64,000 nucleotides of DNA from Streptomyces avermitilis MA-4680 = NBRC 14893 (GCF_000009765.2 NC_003155.5:4154001-4218000), one strand, 5' to 3'; numbered from the stretch's first letter, positions 1 to 8,701 are shown. Translations and numbers: made by a program. The notes: generated from the sequence alone by a model not told the origin.

Positions 1-697
1 CGTCCGTGACCAGGCGCGTGATGACATCGGTCGGCACGGTCTGGAACATCGTGTCGGTGCCGAGCTTGGTGTGGTCGGCGAGCACGACGACCTCGGCGGC
101 GGCCTGCACCAGCGCGCGGTCGACGGACGCCGACAGCATGTTGGAGGTGGACAGGCCGCGCTCGGCGGTGAGGCCGCTCCCGGAGAGGAAGGCCCGGGAC
201 ACGCGCAGTCCTTGCAGGGACTGCTCGGCTCCGCTGCCGACCAGTGCGTAGTTGGAGCCGCGCAGAGTGCCGCCGGTCATCACGACCTCCACCCGGTTGG
301 CATGGGCCAACGCCTGGGCCACCAGCAGCGAGTTGGTGACGACGGTGAGCCCGGGCACCCGCGCGAGCCGGCGGGCCAGCTCCTGCGTCGTGGTCCCCGC
401 CCCCACCACGATGGCCTCGCCCTCTTCGACGAGACTCGCGGCGAGATCGGCGATGGCCGTCTTCTCGGCGGTCGCGAGATGTGACTTCTGCGGAAAGCCG
501 GACTCCCGCGTGAACCCGCCCGGCAATACCGCACCGCCGTGCCGGCGGTCGAGGAGTCCTTCTGCCTCCAGTGCGCGCACGTCCCGCCGTACGGTCACTT
601 CGGAGGTCTGGACGACGCGGGCGAGCTCACGGAGCGACACGGCCCCATTCGCTCGCACCATTTCGAGGATCAATTGGCGACGTTCTGCAGCGAACAC
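1..697 (-). CDS. DeoR-family transcriptional regulator (3' end cut by window edge)
   Basis: About 232 residues are visible; the C-terminus lies outside the window. The N-terminus (FAAERRQLILEMVR, then SEVTVRRDVRALEAEGLLDR and RHGGAV) is the DeoR winged helix-turn-helix. The rest (GAGTTTQELARRL, VVTNSLLVAQAL, MTGGTLRGSNYALVG) is the DeoR sugar-phosphate sensing domain, which binds phosphosugars in this family. I start it at GTG 697 because a -10-like TACTGT (710-705) ends 7 nt upstream, implying a leaderless message. It is divergent from nothing close: the next gene also reads leftward. It is the only sugar/nucleoside-type regulator in the window, so it is a candidate, unproven, to bind the palindrome shared by the nucleoside genes. 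Confidence 0.9.
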   Translation of the reverse strand, partial: MFAAERRQLILEMVRANGAVSLRELARVVQTSEVTVRRDVRALEAEGLLDRRHGGAVLPGGFTRESGFPQKSHLATAEKTAIADLAASLVEEGEAIVVGAGTTTQELARRLARVPGLTVVTNSLLVAQALAHANRVEVVMTGGTLRGSNYALVGSGAEQSLQGLRVSRAFLSGSGLTAERGLSTSNMLSASVDRALVQAAAEVVVLADHTKLGTDTMFQTVPTDVITRLVTD

Positions 698-785
698 GAA
701 ACTGACAGTAACCCCAACGACCGTCTGGTTTCAGCAGTTTGCGCCGAATAACAGAAGTTGTTCGCATGGCAGGGCAGGAAGTGGT

Positions 786-797
786 ATACGCGCCTAA
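786..797 (-). promoter_or_regulatory. Weak match to the nucleoside-regulon palindrome upstream of the DeoR gene
   Basis: ATACGCGCCTAA matches 9 of 12 positions of CTACGCGCGTAG and lies about 90 bp upstream of the DeoR-family start. It could be an autoregulatory site, but three mismatches in a GC-rich genome make chance plausible. Confidence 0.2.
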
Positions 798-874
798 TCC
801 GCCTGCCTATGCCGCCCGAATGGTCGACGACTCCCCGTGACCAGCGGGAAGGTGTCCGCGGCGGCTCGGTCGCC

Positions 875-2323
875 TCAGGCGTCGCCGGCCGTCTTTCGGG
901 TGTGCAGCTGTCGCGCCACCTCGGCGATCGAGCCCGAAAGGGAGGGATACACGGTGAACGCGTTCGCGATCTGCTCGACCGTCAGATTGTTGTCGACCGC
1001 GATCGAGATGGGGTGGATCAGTTCCGAGGCGCGCGGCGCGACCACCACACCGCCCACCACGATCCCGGTGCCCGGCCGGCAGAAGATCTTGACGAAGCCG
1101 TCCCGGATGCCCTGCATCTTGGCGCGCGGGTTGCGCAGCAGCGGCAGCTTCACGACCCGGGCGTCGATCTTGCCCGCGTCGACGTCGGCCTGGCTGTAGC
1201 CGACCGTCGCGATCTCGGGGTCGGTGAAGACGTTCGACGACACGGTCTTCAGGTTCAGCGGGGCCACGGCGTCGCCCAGGAAGTGGTACATGGCGATACG
1301 CCCCTGCATCGCCGCCACCGAGGCGAGGGCGAAGACACCGGTCACGTCACCGGCGGCGTACACACCCGGAGCCGTGGTCCTGGACACCTTGTCGGTCCAG
1401 ATGTGACCCGAGTCGCGGAGCTTGACCCCCGCCTCCTCCAGCCCCATCCCACTGCTGTTGGGTATGGCGCCGACGGCCATCAGACAGTGCGAACCGGAGA
1501 TGACCCGGCCGTCCGACAGGGTGACCTCGACACGGTCGCCGATGCGCTTGGCGGACTCGGCGCGGGAGCGGGCCATGACGTTCATGCCGCGGCGGCGGAA
1601 GACGTCCTCGAGGACGGCGGCGGCGTCGGGGTCCTCGCCGGGCAGCACCCGGTCCCGCGACGACACGAGGGTGACCTTGGACCCGAGCGCCTGATAGGCA
1701 CCGGCGAACTCGGCACCGGTGACACCGGAACCGACCACGATCAGCTCGTCCGGCAGCTCGTCCAGGTCGTACACCTGGGTCCAGTTCAGGATCCGCTCGC
1801 CGTCGGGCTGGGCGTCGGGCAGCTCACGGGGGTGACCGCCGGTCGCGATGAGCACGGCGTCGGCGACGAGGGTCTCCTCGGCGCCGTCCGCGGCCCGCAC
1901 GACGACCTTGCGCGACCCGTCGATGGACTGCATGCCGTCGAGCCGCCCGCGCCCGCGCATGACCCGGGCCCCGGCACGGGTCACCGACGCCGTGATGTCG
2001 TGCGACTGGGCGAGCGCGAGCCGCTTCACACGGCGGTTGACCTTGCCGAGGTCGACGCCGACCACCCGGGCCGCCTGCTCCATGGGCGGGGTGTCGTCGG
2101 CGACGATGATCCCCAGCTCCTCGTACGACGAGTCGAAGGTGGTCATCACCTCGGCCGTGGCGATGAGGGTCTTGGACGGCACGCAGTCGGTCAGCACCGA
2201 CGCACCGCCCAGGCCGTCGCAGTCGACGACGGTCACCTCCGCGCCGAGCTGGGCGGCTACCAGCGCCGCTTCATATCCGCCGGGTCCGCCACCGATGATC
2301 ACGATCCGAGTCACGTACTCCAT
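875..2323 (-). CDS. lpdA: LpdA-type NAD(P)H-quinone dehydrogenase (flavoprotein disulfide reductase family)
   Basis: A 482-residue flavoprotein. RIVIIGGGPGGYEAAL near the N-terminus is the FAD-binding Rossmann motif, VVGSGVTGAEFAGAY the NAD(P)H-binding one, and YAAGDVTG the second FAD contact; a dimerisation domain closes the protein. Instead of the redox disulfide CxxxxC of lipoamide dehydrogenases it has GGASVLTDCVPSKT, with only one Cys. Mycobacterial LpdA shares this loss and acts as an NAD(P)H:quinone reductase, so that role is inferred. ATG 2323 follows GGGAC; GTG 2314 is a possible alternative. The adjacent gamma-glutamylcyclotransferase-like gene is divergent, about 100 bp away. Confidence 0.88.
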   Translation of the reverse strand: MEYVTRIVIIGGGPGGYEAALVAAQLGAEVTVVDCDGLGGASVLTDCVPSKTLIATAEVMTTFDSSYEELGIIVADDTPPMEQAARVVGVDLGKVNRRVKRLALAQSHDITASVTRAGARVMRGRGRLDGMQSIDGSRKVVVRAADGAEETLVADAVLIATGGHPRELPDAQPDGERILNWTQVYDLDELPDELIVVGSGVTGAEFAGAYQALGSKVTLVSSRDRVLPGEDPDAAAVLEDVFRRRGMNVMARSRAESAKRIGDRVEVTLSDGRVISGSHCLMAVGAIPNSSGMGLEEAGVKLRDSGHIWTDKVSRTTAPGVYAAGDVTGVFALASVAAMQGRIAMYHFLGDAVAPLNLKTVSSNVFTDPEIATVGYSQADVDAGKIDARVVKLPLLRNPRAKMQGIRDGFVKIFCRPGTGIVVGGVVVAPRASELIHPISIAVDNNLTVEQIANAFTVYPSLSGSIAEVARQLHTRKTAGDA

Positions 2324-2419
2324 TGTCCCGCACGCTTCAAGGTGCTTCTCCCCCGGGTGCCACCGGAGGTACATCTGTTACGCAGGAGGCCGCCGTTTCG
2401 CTGCCGTACCCTCGAACCC

Positions 2420-2857
2420 ATGTCGCTCTACGCCGCGTACGCCGGCAATCTCGACCCGCGGCTCATGACGCGCCGCGCCCCGCATTCGCCGCTGCGCGCC
2501 ACCGGCTGGCTCAACGACTGGCGGCTGACGTTCGGCGGCGAGCACATGGGCTGGGAGGGCGCGCTGGCGACGATCGTCGAGGCCCCGCGCTCCCAGGTCT
2601 TCGTGGCGCTGTACGACATCGCCCCGATGGACGAGGACTCCATGGACCGCTGGGAGGGTGTCGGCCTCGACATCTACCGGCGCATGCGCGTACGCGTGCA
2701 CACCCTGGAGGGCGAGGAGGCCGCGTGGGTGTACGTACTGAACGGCTACGAGGGCGGACTGCCCTCGGCACGCTACCTGGGTGAGCTCGCCGACGCGGCC
2801 GAGTCGGCGGGGGCACCGCACGATTACGTGATGGAGCTGCGCAAGAGACCGTGCTGA
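2420..2857 (+). CDS. Gamma-glutamylcyclotransferase (AIG2-like) family protein
   Basis: A 145-residue protein beginning MSLYAAYAGNLDPRLM; the YAAYAGNLDP segment corresponds to the YGSN-like substrate-binding loop of the gamma-glutamylcyclotransferase fold. The acidic residue expected for catalysis is probably one of the Asp/Glu in DEDSMDRWEGVG, and YEGG with YLGEL follow near the C-terminus. Family members release 5-oxoproline from gamma-glutamyl compounds, but many bacterial ones are uncharacterised and the substrate here is unknown. It is divergent from the lpdA-like gene. No membrane or secretion signal is visible, so it should be cytoplasmic. Confidence 0.75.
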   Translation: MSLYAAYAGNLDPRLMTRRAPHSPLRATGWLNDWRLTFGGEHMGWEGALATIVEAPRSQVFVALYDIAPMDEDSMDRWEGVGLDIYRRMRVRVHTLEGEEAAWVYVLNGYEGGLPSARYLGELADAAESAGAPHDYVMELRKRPC

Positions 2858-2924
2858 GCGGGTCCTCCCCGGCGTGGGCCGCCTGCTGATCTTCGTCGTC
2901 GAGATCTTCAGCGACACGGACGGC

Positions 2925-3085
2925 TTCGTCCCCGGCTTCGTTCCCGGCTTCCTTCCCGCCGCCTGACCGCCCTCCCGGACGCCCTGCTCCCCGGGCTTCG
3001 TCGGGCTTCGCCGCGCTCCGTGGGACTTCTCGCCGGGCTCCGTCGCGCCTCTCGCCGGGCCCCGTCGGGCTTCTCATCGGAAACG
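2925..3085. repeat. Degenerate short repeats between AIG2-like gene and deoD
   Basis: This stretch is built of imperfect copies of words such as GGCTTCGT, CGGGCTTC and CTCGCCGGGC. It has no convincing reading frame. It fills most of the 250-bp gap before the deoD promoter. Confidence 0.4.
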
Positions 3086-3121
3086 ACAAGACAACGATCG
3101 CAAACCCGTGACCTCTGTCAT

Positions 3122-3151
3122 CTACGCGCGTAGGCCTGGACCAGCTACGCT
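3122..3151 (+). promoter_or_regulatory. deoD promoter with perfect nucleoside-regulon palindrome
   Basis: CTACGCGCGTAG at 3122-3133 is a perfect 12-bp palindrome. A -10-like TACGCT follows at 3146-3151 and GTG 3159 begins 7 nt later, so the palindrome lies between the expected -35 and -10. Binding there would block polymerase, suggesting a repressor. The same word occurs at the deoC, add and ABC-transporter promoters. Confidence 0.75.
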
Positions 3152-3158
3152 CATGCGC

Positions 3159-3983
3159 GTGAACGCATCTCTTCTTCCGGACGACATCCAGGGCGACCCC
3201 CACGCCGCCGCCGACGCCGCCGCCGCGCGCCTGCGCGAGCTCACGGGCGCCGAGACCCACGACGTCGCCCTCGTGATGGGCTCCGGCTGGGCACCGGCCG
3301 TGGACGCCCTGGGCGCCCCCGAGGCCGAGTTCCAGGTCACCGAGCTGCCCGGCTTCCCGCCGCCGGCGGTCGAGGGACACGGCGGCAAGGTCCGCTCGTA
3401 CAAGATCGGCGACAAGCGCGCCCTGGTCTTCCTCGGCCGCACCCACTTCTACGAGGGCCGCGGGGTCGCCGCCGTCGCGCACGGCGTACGGACCGCCGTC
3501 GCCGCCGGCTGCAAGACCATCGTGCTCACCAACGGCTGCGGCGGCCTGCGCGAGGGCATGCGACCCGGCCAGCCCGTCCTGATCAGCGACCACATCAACC
3601 TGACGGCCACCTCGCCGATCATCGGTGCGAACTTCGTCGACCTCACCGACCTGTACTCGCCGCGGCTGCGCGCGCTGTGCAAGGAGGTCGACCCCTCCCT
3701 GGAGGAGGGCGTCTACGCGCAGTTCCCCGGCCCGCACTACGAGACGCCGGCCGAGATCCGCATGGCCCGGGTGATCGGCGCGGACCTGGTGGGCATGTCG
3801 ACGGTCCTGGAAGCGATCGCCGCACGGGAGGCGGGCGCCGAGGTGCTGGGCCTCTCCCTGGTCACCAACCTCGCCGCCGGCATGACGGGCGAACCCCTCA
3901 ACCACGAGGAGGTCCTCCAGGCGGGCCGCGACTCGGCCACCCGGATGGGCGCGCTGCTGACCCAGGTGCTGAACCGGCTCTAG
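3159..3983 (+). CDS. deoD: Purine nucleoside phosphorylase (trimeric class)
   Basis: A 274-residue purine nucleoside phosphorylase, converting (deoxy)purine nucleosides plus phosphate to base plus (deoxy)ribose-1-phosphate in the cytoplasm. Family signatures in order: ALVMGSGWAP, FLGRTHFYEG, GGLREGMRPGQPVLISDH, NLTATSPIIGANFVDLTDLY, YAQFPGPHYETPAEIRM, MSTVLEA and LVTNLAAGM. Length and motifs fit the trimeric class of actinobacteria. GTG 3159 is chosen because the ATG at 3153 would fall before the predicted transcription start. The product feeds the downstream phosphosugar mutase and deoC. Control by the 12-bp palindrome immediately upstream is inferred. Confidence 0.95.
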   Translation: MNASLLPDDIQGDPHAAADAAAARLRELTGAETHDVALVMGSGWAPAVDALGAPEAEFQVTELPGFPPPAVEGHGGKVRSYKIGDKRALVFLGRTHFYEGRGVAAVAHGVRTAVAAGCKTIVLTNGCGGLREGMRPGQPVLISDHINLTATSPIIGANFVDLTDLYSPRLRALCKEVDPSLEEGVYAQFPGPHYETPAEIRMARVIGADLVGMSTVLEAIAAREAGAEVLGLSLVTNLAAGMTGEPLNHEEVLQAGRDSATRMGALLTQVLNRL

Positions 3984-4100
3984 CCGCCGTGGGACGCGTG
4001 CCGCCGCGGGACGCGTGCCGCCGTATGCGTTTTTCGCCGCGCCCCTGAGGGACGGGACGGGTAGGGGCGGAGGGAGCGAAACGACTCCGCCCCGATCCCT

Positions 4101-4156
4101 GCCGGAAGAACTCACTGCCGGAAGAACCGGAAGAACTCGCGGCCGGAAGAACTCGC
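4101..4156. repeat. Short direct repeats of CCGGAAGAACTC
   Basis: Three full and one partial copy of CCGGAAGAACTC lie between deoD and the mutase gene. Two imperfect copies of GGGACGCGTGCCGCCG occur just before (about 3990-4023). They are intergenic, with no evident function. Confidence 0.6.
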
Positions 4157-4184
4157 GCAGGAACAAGAGAGAGGTTGACCCGAC

Positions 4185-5816
4185 GTGCACGACGAACTCA
4201 TCGCACGGGCCAAGGCGTGGCTGGCCGAGGACCCCGACGCGGAGACACGTGAGGAACTCGCCAAGCTCATCGACGCCGAGGACGTCACCGAGCTCGCCGC
4301 GCGCTTCAGCGGCACCCTCCAGTTCGGCACCGCCGGGCTCCGCGGTGAGCTCGGCGCCGGTCCCATGCGGATGAACCGCGCCGTCGTGATCCGTGCCGCC
4401 GCCGGCCTCGCCGCGTACCTCAAGGCCAAGGGCGAGCAGGGCGGCCTCGTCGTCATCGGCTACGACGCCCGCCACAAGTCCGCCGACTTCGCCCGCGACA
4501 CCGCCGCGGTCATGACCGGCGCGGGCCTGCGCGCGGCGGTCCTCCCCCGCCCGCTCCCCACGCCGGTCCTCGCGTACGCCATAAGGCACCTGGGCGCCGT
4601 GGCCGGCGTGGAGGTCACCGCCAGCCACAACCCGCCGCGCGACAACGGCTACAAGGTCTACCTCGGCGACGGCTCCCAGATCGTCCCCCCGGCGGACGCG
4701 GAGATCGCCGCGGAGATCGACGCCGTCCGCGCCCTCGCCGACGTCCCCCGCCCGGACTCCGGCTGGGAGACGCTCGACGACAGCGTCCTGAACGCCTACC
4801 TGGCGCGCACCGACGCCGTACTGGCCGAGGGCTCCCCCCGCACCGCCCGCACCGTCTACACGGCGATGCACGGCGTCGGCAAGGACGTCCTCCTCGCCGC
4901 CTTCGCCCGGGCCGGCTTCCCGGAGCCCGTCCTCGTCGCCGAACAGGCCGAGCCGGATCCGGACTTCCCGACCGTCGCCTTCCCCAACCCGGAAGAGCCC
5001 GGCGCGATGGATCTCGCCTTCGCGAAGGCCCGTGAGACCGACCCCGACCTGATCATCGCCAACGACCCGGACGCGGACCGCTGCGCCGTCGCGGTCAAGG
5101 GCGGCACCGACTGGCGCATGCTCCGCGGCGACGAGGTCGGCGCGCTGCTCGCCCAGCACCTGGTCAGCCGGGGCGCGCGCGGGACGTTCGCCGAGTCGAT
5201 CGTCTCCTCCTCCCTGCTCGGCCGGATCGCCGAGAAGGCGGGCGTGCCGTACGAGGAGACCCTCACCGGCTTCAAGTGGATCGCCCGCGTCGAGGGTCTG
5301 CGCTACGGCTACGAGGAGGCGCTCGGCTACTGCGTCGACCCCGAGGGCGTACGCGACAAGGACGGCATCACGGCGGCGCTCCTGATCACGGAGCTCGCCT
5401 CCGAGCTCAAGGAGCGGGGCCGCACCCTTGTCGACTTCCTCGACGACATCGCCGTGGAGCACGGCCTGCACGCCACGGACCAGCTCTCGGTCCGGGTGGA
5501 GGACCTCTCCGTGATCGCGAACGCGATGCGGCGCCTGCGCGAGCAGCCGCCGACGCGGCTCGCGGGCCTGGCGATCACCCGGTCCGAGGACCTGACCAAG
5601 GGCACGGACCGGCTGCCGCCGACGGACGGTCTGCGCTACACGCTGGACGGCGCCCGCGTCATCGTCCGCCCCAGCGGTACGGAGCCGAAGCTGAAGTGCT
5701 ACCTGGAGGTGGTGGTGCCGGTGGGCACCCGCCAGGACCTCCCCGCGGCCCGCACCAAGGCCACGAACCTCCTGGAGACGATCAAGCGGGACCTCTCCGA
5801 GGCAGCGGGCATCTGA
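4185..5816 (+). CDS. pmmB: Phospho-sugar mutase (phosphomannomutase/phosphoglucomutase family)
   Basis: A 543-residue alpha-D-phosphohexomutase. TASHNPPRDNGYKVY (about 145-160) carries the phosphoserine, NDPDADRC (about 290) binds Mg2+, TGFKWI contacts the sugar and RPSGTEPKLKCYLEV near the C-terminus forms the phosphate-binding loop. Its length is that of the long PGM/PMM subclass, which includes mycobacterial pmmB and phosphopentomutase-active relatives. Its place directly after deoD suggests it may interconvert (deoxy)ribose-1-P and 5-P, linking deoD/deoA to deoC; a hexose role is equally possible from sequence. GTG start with purine-rich GAGAGAGG about 11 nt upstream. Confidence 0.9.
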   Translation: MHDELIARAKAWLAEDPDAETREELAKLIDAEDVTELAARFSGTLQFGTAGLRGELGAGPMRMNRAVVIRAAAGLAAYLKAKGEQGGLVVIGYDARHKSADFARDTAAVMTGAGLRAAVLPRPLPTPVLAYAIRHLGAVAGVEVTASHNPPRDNGYKVYLGDGSQIVPPADAEIAAEIDAVRALADVPRPDSGWETLDDSVLNAYLARTDAVLAEGSPRTARTVYTAMHGVGKDVLLAAFARAGFPEPVLVAEQAEPDPDFPTVAFPNPEEPGAMDLAFAKARETDPDLIIANDPDADRCAVAVKGGTDWRMLRGDEVGALLAQHLVSRGARGTFAESIVSSSLLGRIAEKAGVPYEETLTGFKWIARVEGLRYGYEEALGYCVDPEGVRDKDGITAALLITELASELKERGRTLVDFLDDIAVEHGLHATDQLSVRVEDLSVIANAMRRLREQPPTRLAGLAITRSEDLTKGTDRLPPTDGLRYTLDGARVIVRPSGTEPKLKCYLEVVVPVGTRQDLPAARTKATNLLETIKRDLSEAAGI

Positions 5817-5820
5817 CCGA

Positions 5821-5859
5821 CACGTCGCGGGCCCACCGACACGGTGAGCCCGCGACGTG
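5821..5859. terminator. Strong hairpin after the mutase gene
   Basis: CACGTCGCGGGC (5821-5832) pairs perfectly with GCCCGCGACGTG (5848-5859); the loop itself contains CACCG/CGGTG. It lies between the rightward mutase and a leftward membrane-protein gene, so it can stop transcription from both sides. Confidence 0.75.
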
Positions 5860-5992
5860 TCGCGTCCCACGACGCGGCACGTCCCTCCACGCGGGGCCCG
5901 CCCCGCACCCCCCGCAGCCGACCCGCACCACGACTGCCGACCCGCGCCCCCACTACCGGCCCGCACCCCAGCCCAGCCCAGCTCAGCTCAGC

Positions 5993-7672
5993 TCAGGGCA
6001 GCAACACCAGCGCCGCCGCCCACGCCACCCCGATCGCCACGGCCACCGGCCACAGTCCACGGCCTCGCTCCGGCCCGCCGCTCTCGGCGGTCGGCCGCAG
6101 GGCGGGGTCCTGCCACATGGCGTTGATCTCGGCGGCGACCCGCTCGTACGGGTGGATGAGCCCGAACTTCCGCTCCAGCCAAGGCCATCGCGGCCCGGAC
6201 ACCGACCACTCCTCGAAGCCGGCCCGATAGCTGTCGGCCCTCAGTTCGGTGCCCTTGCACTCGACGACGCGTATGTGGTCCCAGGCGATGTGCCGGGAGC
6301 GGCCCAGCCGGCGGAACCACAGCCCGGCCGCGTCGGCGGTGATCCGCCACGCGAGGTGGCCGGGCAGCAGGCACACCCCGAGAAGACCCAGTCCGGCACC
6401 GATGACGTACCGCCAGACCCCGCTCTCACCGGCGAGCGCGTAACAGCCCCACAGCACGACGGCCACGACGGTGATCCGGTCCAGCCACCCCGCGCTCCAC
6501 CGCCGGGCCGGCCCCCCGCCGTCCCGTACCGCCGCCAGGACCGCCACCGCCCGCCGTTCCTCGTACACGGCCTGCCGCCGGGCCTCCCGCCCGGCCTTCG
6601 CCTTCCCGGCGGCGATACGACGCCGCGCCGCCCCCTCCGGCAGCGGACGCACCGGCCCCGTCGACCGCTCCACGAGAGGCGGGTCGCCGGCCTCCTGGGC
6701 GGCGCTGACCACGACGACCTCGGCACCGTCGTAGGGCGCTCCGTACAGGACGGCCTCGCGCAGCGGACCGGGCACGTCGGTGTCGAGGCCCTTGAGGAGC
6801 GCCGCCAGCTCCTCCTCGTCGACGACGCCGTCCCCGTCGACGTCGTCCTCGTCCTCGTCCTCGTCGTCGTCCATGTCCAGCAAGGAGACGGTGAACAGCG
6901 GCCGCAGCGCCCCCACGTCGTCCGCGGCGAAGACCTCCGTGTCGGCCGCCGCGTCGTCGCGCACGAGCACCCGCAGCACCGGTGCGGGCGCCCGGCCCAG
7001 GGCGGCCGCGCGCCGTCGGCCGAGTACGCCGGAGGCGAGGGCGGTCACACCGAGACCGGCCACGAAGCAGCCGACCGTGGCGGAGCCCAGCCGGTCGTCA
7101 CCCGACTGCCAGAGCCCGGAGGTCACGACGAGCACCGCGCCGAGCACGGTGAGCACTCCCCCGAGACCGATGAGGAACGCCCCGCGCTCCAGCCGCCGGT
7201 CCGCACCCGGCACCCCGGCCGTCACGCCACCGGCGGCGGCGAGCGCGCGCTCCCGTTGCCGGCCGCGGGCGTGCAGCCGCACCGCGGCGGCCACCCAGGT
7301 CGCGATCAGCAGCAGTACGGCGGGCCCGGACCAGACCCAGGGCAGCCCGGGCCGTTGCAACAGCAGCACCACGACCAGGACGGGCGCCGAGACCCGTGCG
7401 ACCTCGGGCCGCCGCAACAGCCACAGGATCTGGAGCGGGAGCAGCGCGGCCACGAACGGCTTCAGATCCGCGAGGGTGGTCAGCCAGAACGCGCCGATCA
7501 CGCCGAGGCAGGTCCCCCCGAACACCAGTCGCATACGGAGGTGCGCCAGCGTCCACCCGGGCGGCAGCGCGCCCGCCCAGCGGGCCGCCTGCGCACCGTC
7601 CCAGGGACGGCACCCGTCGGGCACGGCGGACTCGGGCAGGCGCAGCACGGGCTGCTGTACAGGGTTGTTCAT
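5993..7672 (-). CDS. Multi-pass membrane protein with an EF-hand-like calcium loop and C-terminal PH-like region
   Basis: A 559-residue protein of unknown function. Several hydrophobic segments are visible (LVFGGTCLGVIGAFWLTTL, ISVAALLPLQILWLL-type, GPAVLLLIATWVAAAV, FLIGLGGVLTVLGAVLVVT, and a pair around ITVVAVVLWGCYALAG). The middle holds an acidic run ending in DVDGDGVVDEEE, a complete 12-residue EF-hand loop. After the second membrane pair, WRITADAAGLWFRRLGRSRH and WDHIRVVECKGTELR resemble bacterial PH domains. A last membrane anchor ends the protein. It neighbours another PH-type membrane protein on the same strand, separated by a heptamer repeat tract. Confidence 0.8.
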   Translation of the reverse strand: MNNPVQQPVLRLPESAVPDGCRPWDGAQAARWAGALPPGWTLAHLRMRLVFGGTCLGVIGAFWLTTLADLKPFVAALLPLQILWLLRRPEVARVSAPVLVVVLLLQRPGLPWVWSGPAVLLLIATWVAAAVRLHARGRQRERALAAAGGVTAGVPGADRRLERGAFLIGLGGVLTVLGAVLVVTSGLWQSGDDRLGSATVGCFVAGLGVTALASGVLGRRRAAALGRAPAPVLRVLVRDDAAADTEVFAADDVGALRPLFTVSLLDMDDDEDEDEDDVDGDGVVDEEELAALLKGLDTDVPGPLREAVLYGAPYDGAEVVVVSAAQEAGDPPLVERSTGPVRPLPEGAARRRIAAGKAKAGREARRQAVYEERRAVAVLAAVRDGGGPARRWSAGWLDRITVVAVVLWGCYALAGESGVWRYVIGAGLGLLGVCLLPGHLAWRITADAAGLWFRRLGRSRHIAWDHIRVVECKGTELRADSYRAGFEEWSVSGPRWPWLERKFGLIHPYERVAAEINAMWQDPALRPTAESGGPERGRGLWPVAVAIGVAWAAALVLLP

Positions 7673-7720
7673 CGTCTCCCAGACTCACGCACCGCGAGGC
7701 TCACAGCCCCGCCCTCCCAC

Positions 7721-7802
7721 GGCTCCCGGCTCCCGGCTCCCGGCTCCCGGCTCCCGGCTCCCGGCTCCCGGCTCCCGGCTCCCGGCTCCCGGCTCCCGGC
7801 TC
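7721..7802. repeat. Tandem heptanucleotide repeat (GGCTCCC), about 11.7 copies
   Basis: An uninterrupted run of the 7-bp unit GGCTCCC lies 48 bp upstream of the start of the leftward EF-hand membrane-protein gene. A detached partial copy (GGCTCCCGGCT) sits near 7822, and a related CCCGTCA heptamer is repeated at about 7900-7917. Slippage would change promoter or leader spacing rather than a reading frame. Confidence 0.95.
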
Positions 7803-7914
7803 AGGGTCACATCACGCCCAGGGGCTCCCGGCTGAGGACCACCACCGTCGCCCCGCCGACTGCCAGCCCACCGCCGGTCACCCCGTCGCCCCTCACCCCG
7901 TCACCCGTCACCCG

Positions 7915-8565
7915 TCACCCCGTCGCGAGCAGGATCACCAGCACCACGGCACCGGCGATCGCCGGCCCCATCACCTCGTACGCCCAGCGCACGCTCGGCT
8001 CTCCCTGCGCGCGCTCCGCCGACTCGTGGGCCTCGGCCAGCTCGCGCAGGTCGTCCATGACCTGGTCGGTCTGGGCGCGCCGGGGCCCGGCGTCCAGGGC
8101 CGCCGCCGCGCCGGTGCGGGCCTGCGCCGCGGCGCGGTTCTGCTGCCGGGTCGCCTTCTTGCGGGCGCGCAGCGAGACGGGCACCGCCCACAGCTGGTAC
8201 TTGGTGCCGGACTTGACGACCACCTCGTTGGAGTAGCCGGAGCGCAGCGAGGCGACGCTGCCCCAGGGCAGCGTGATGACGCGGAAGGGGTTGCGGATGC
8301 GCAGCCGGTCCTCGTTCGCGAAGACGGCGGGGCGCAGCGTGAAGGCGACCACCAGCGGAACGAGCAGGATCAGCGTGGCGAGGGCCAGCCAGGGCGTGCG
8401 CCCGTGGCCCGAGACCAGCGCGTCGACACCGAGCCAGCCCACGAGGGCGAGCAGCAGCACACCGCCCACGATGCCGGAGGGCGACCGGTAGATCCGGTCC
8501 CTGGACTGGGATCCCGAAGGTTCCGAGGAGTCCGGCACGGGTGACTGGTGATCCGGGGTCGTCAT
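7915..8565 (-). CDS. PH-domain membrane protein
   Basis: A 216-residue protein. After a polar N-terminus, GIVGGVLLLALVGWLGVDAL and LATLILLVPLVVAFTL form two membrane helices; FANEDRLRIRNPFRVITLPW and SLRSGYSNEVVVKSGTKYQL are typical of the short bacterial PH domain; a charged helix rich in Ala, Arg and Glu follows, and AIAGAVVLVILLATG is a C-terminal membrane anchor. Function is unknown. ATG 8565 is chosen because CAGAAT lies 7 nt upstream (leaderless-type); GTG 8571 would add two residues. It precedes the heptamer repeat and the larger membrane protein on the same strand. Confidence 0.85.
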   Translation of the reverse strand: MTTPDHQSPVPDSSEPSGSQSRDRIYRSPSGIVGGVLLLALVGWLGVDALVSGHGRTPWLALATLILLVPLVVAFTLRPAVFANEDRLRIRNPFRVITLPWGSVASLRSGYSNEVVVKSGTKYQLWAVPVSLRARKKATRQQNRAAAQARTGAAAALDAGPRRAQTDQVMDDLRELAEAHESAERAQGEPSVRWAYEVMGPAIAGAVVLVILLATG

Positions 8566-8701
8566 GGTCACGATTCTGCCCGACGGGTGCGAGGGTGCCC
8601 GTACCTGGTACGCAACCGTGCCCTACACGGTGTGCGACCGTGCTCGCCCGCGGCGCCCCGCACTGTGGCACCCTCGAAGAGTCCCCGGGGGTGTACAGCT
8701 G

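Noticed and set aside
2511..5966. Very long open frame (over 1,100 codons) on the minus strand across deoD and the mutase gene
   Set aside because: It is antisense to two well-supported enzymes. Long empty frames are expected opposite GC-rich genes, and the translation is Arg/Gly-rich with no domain.
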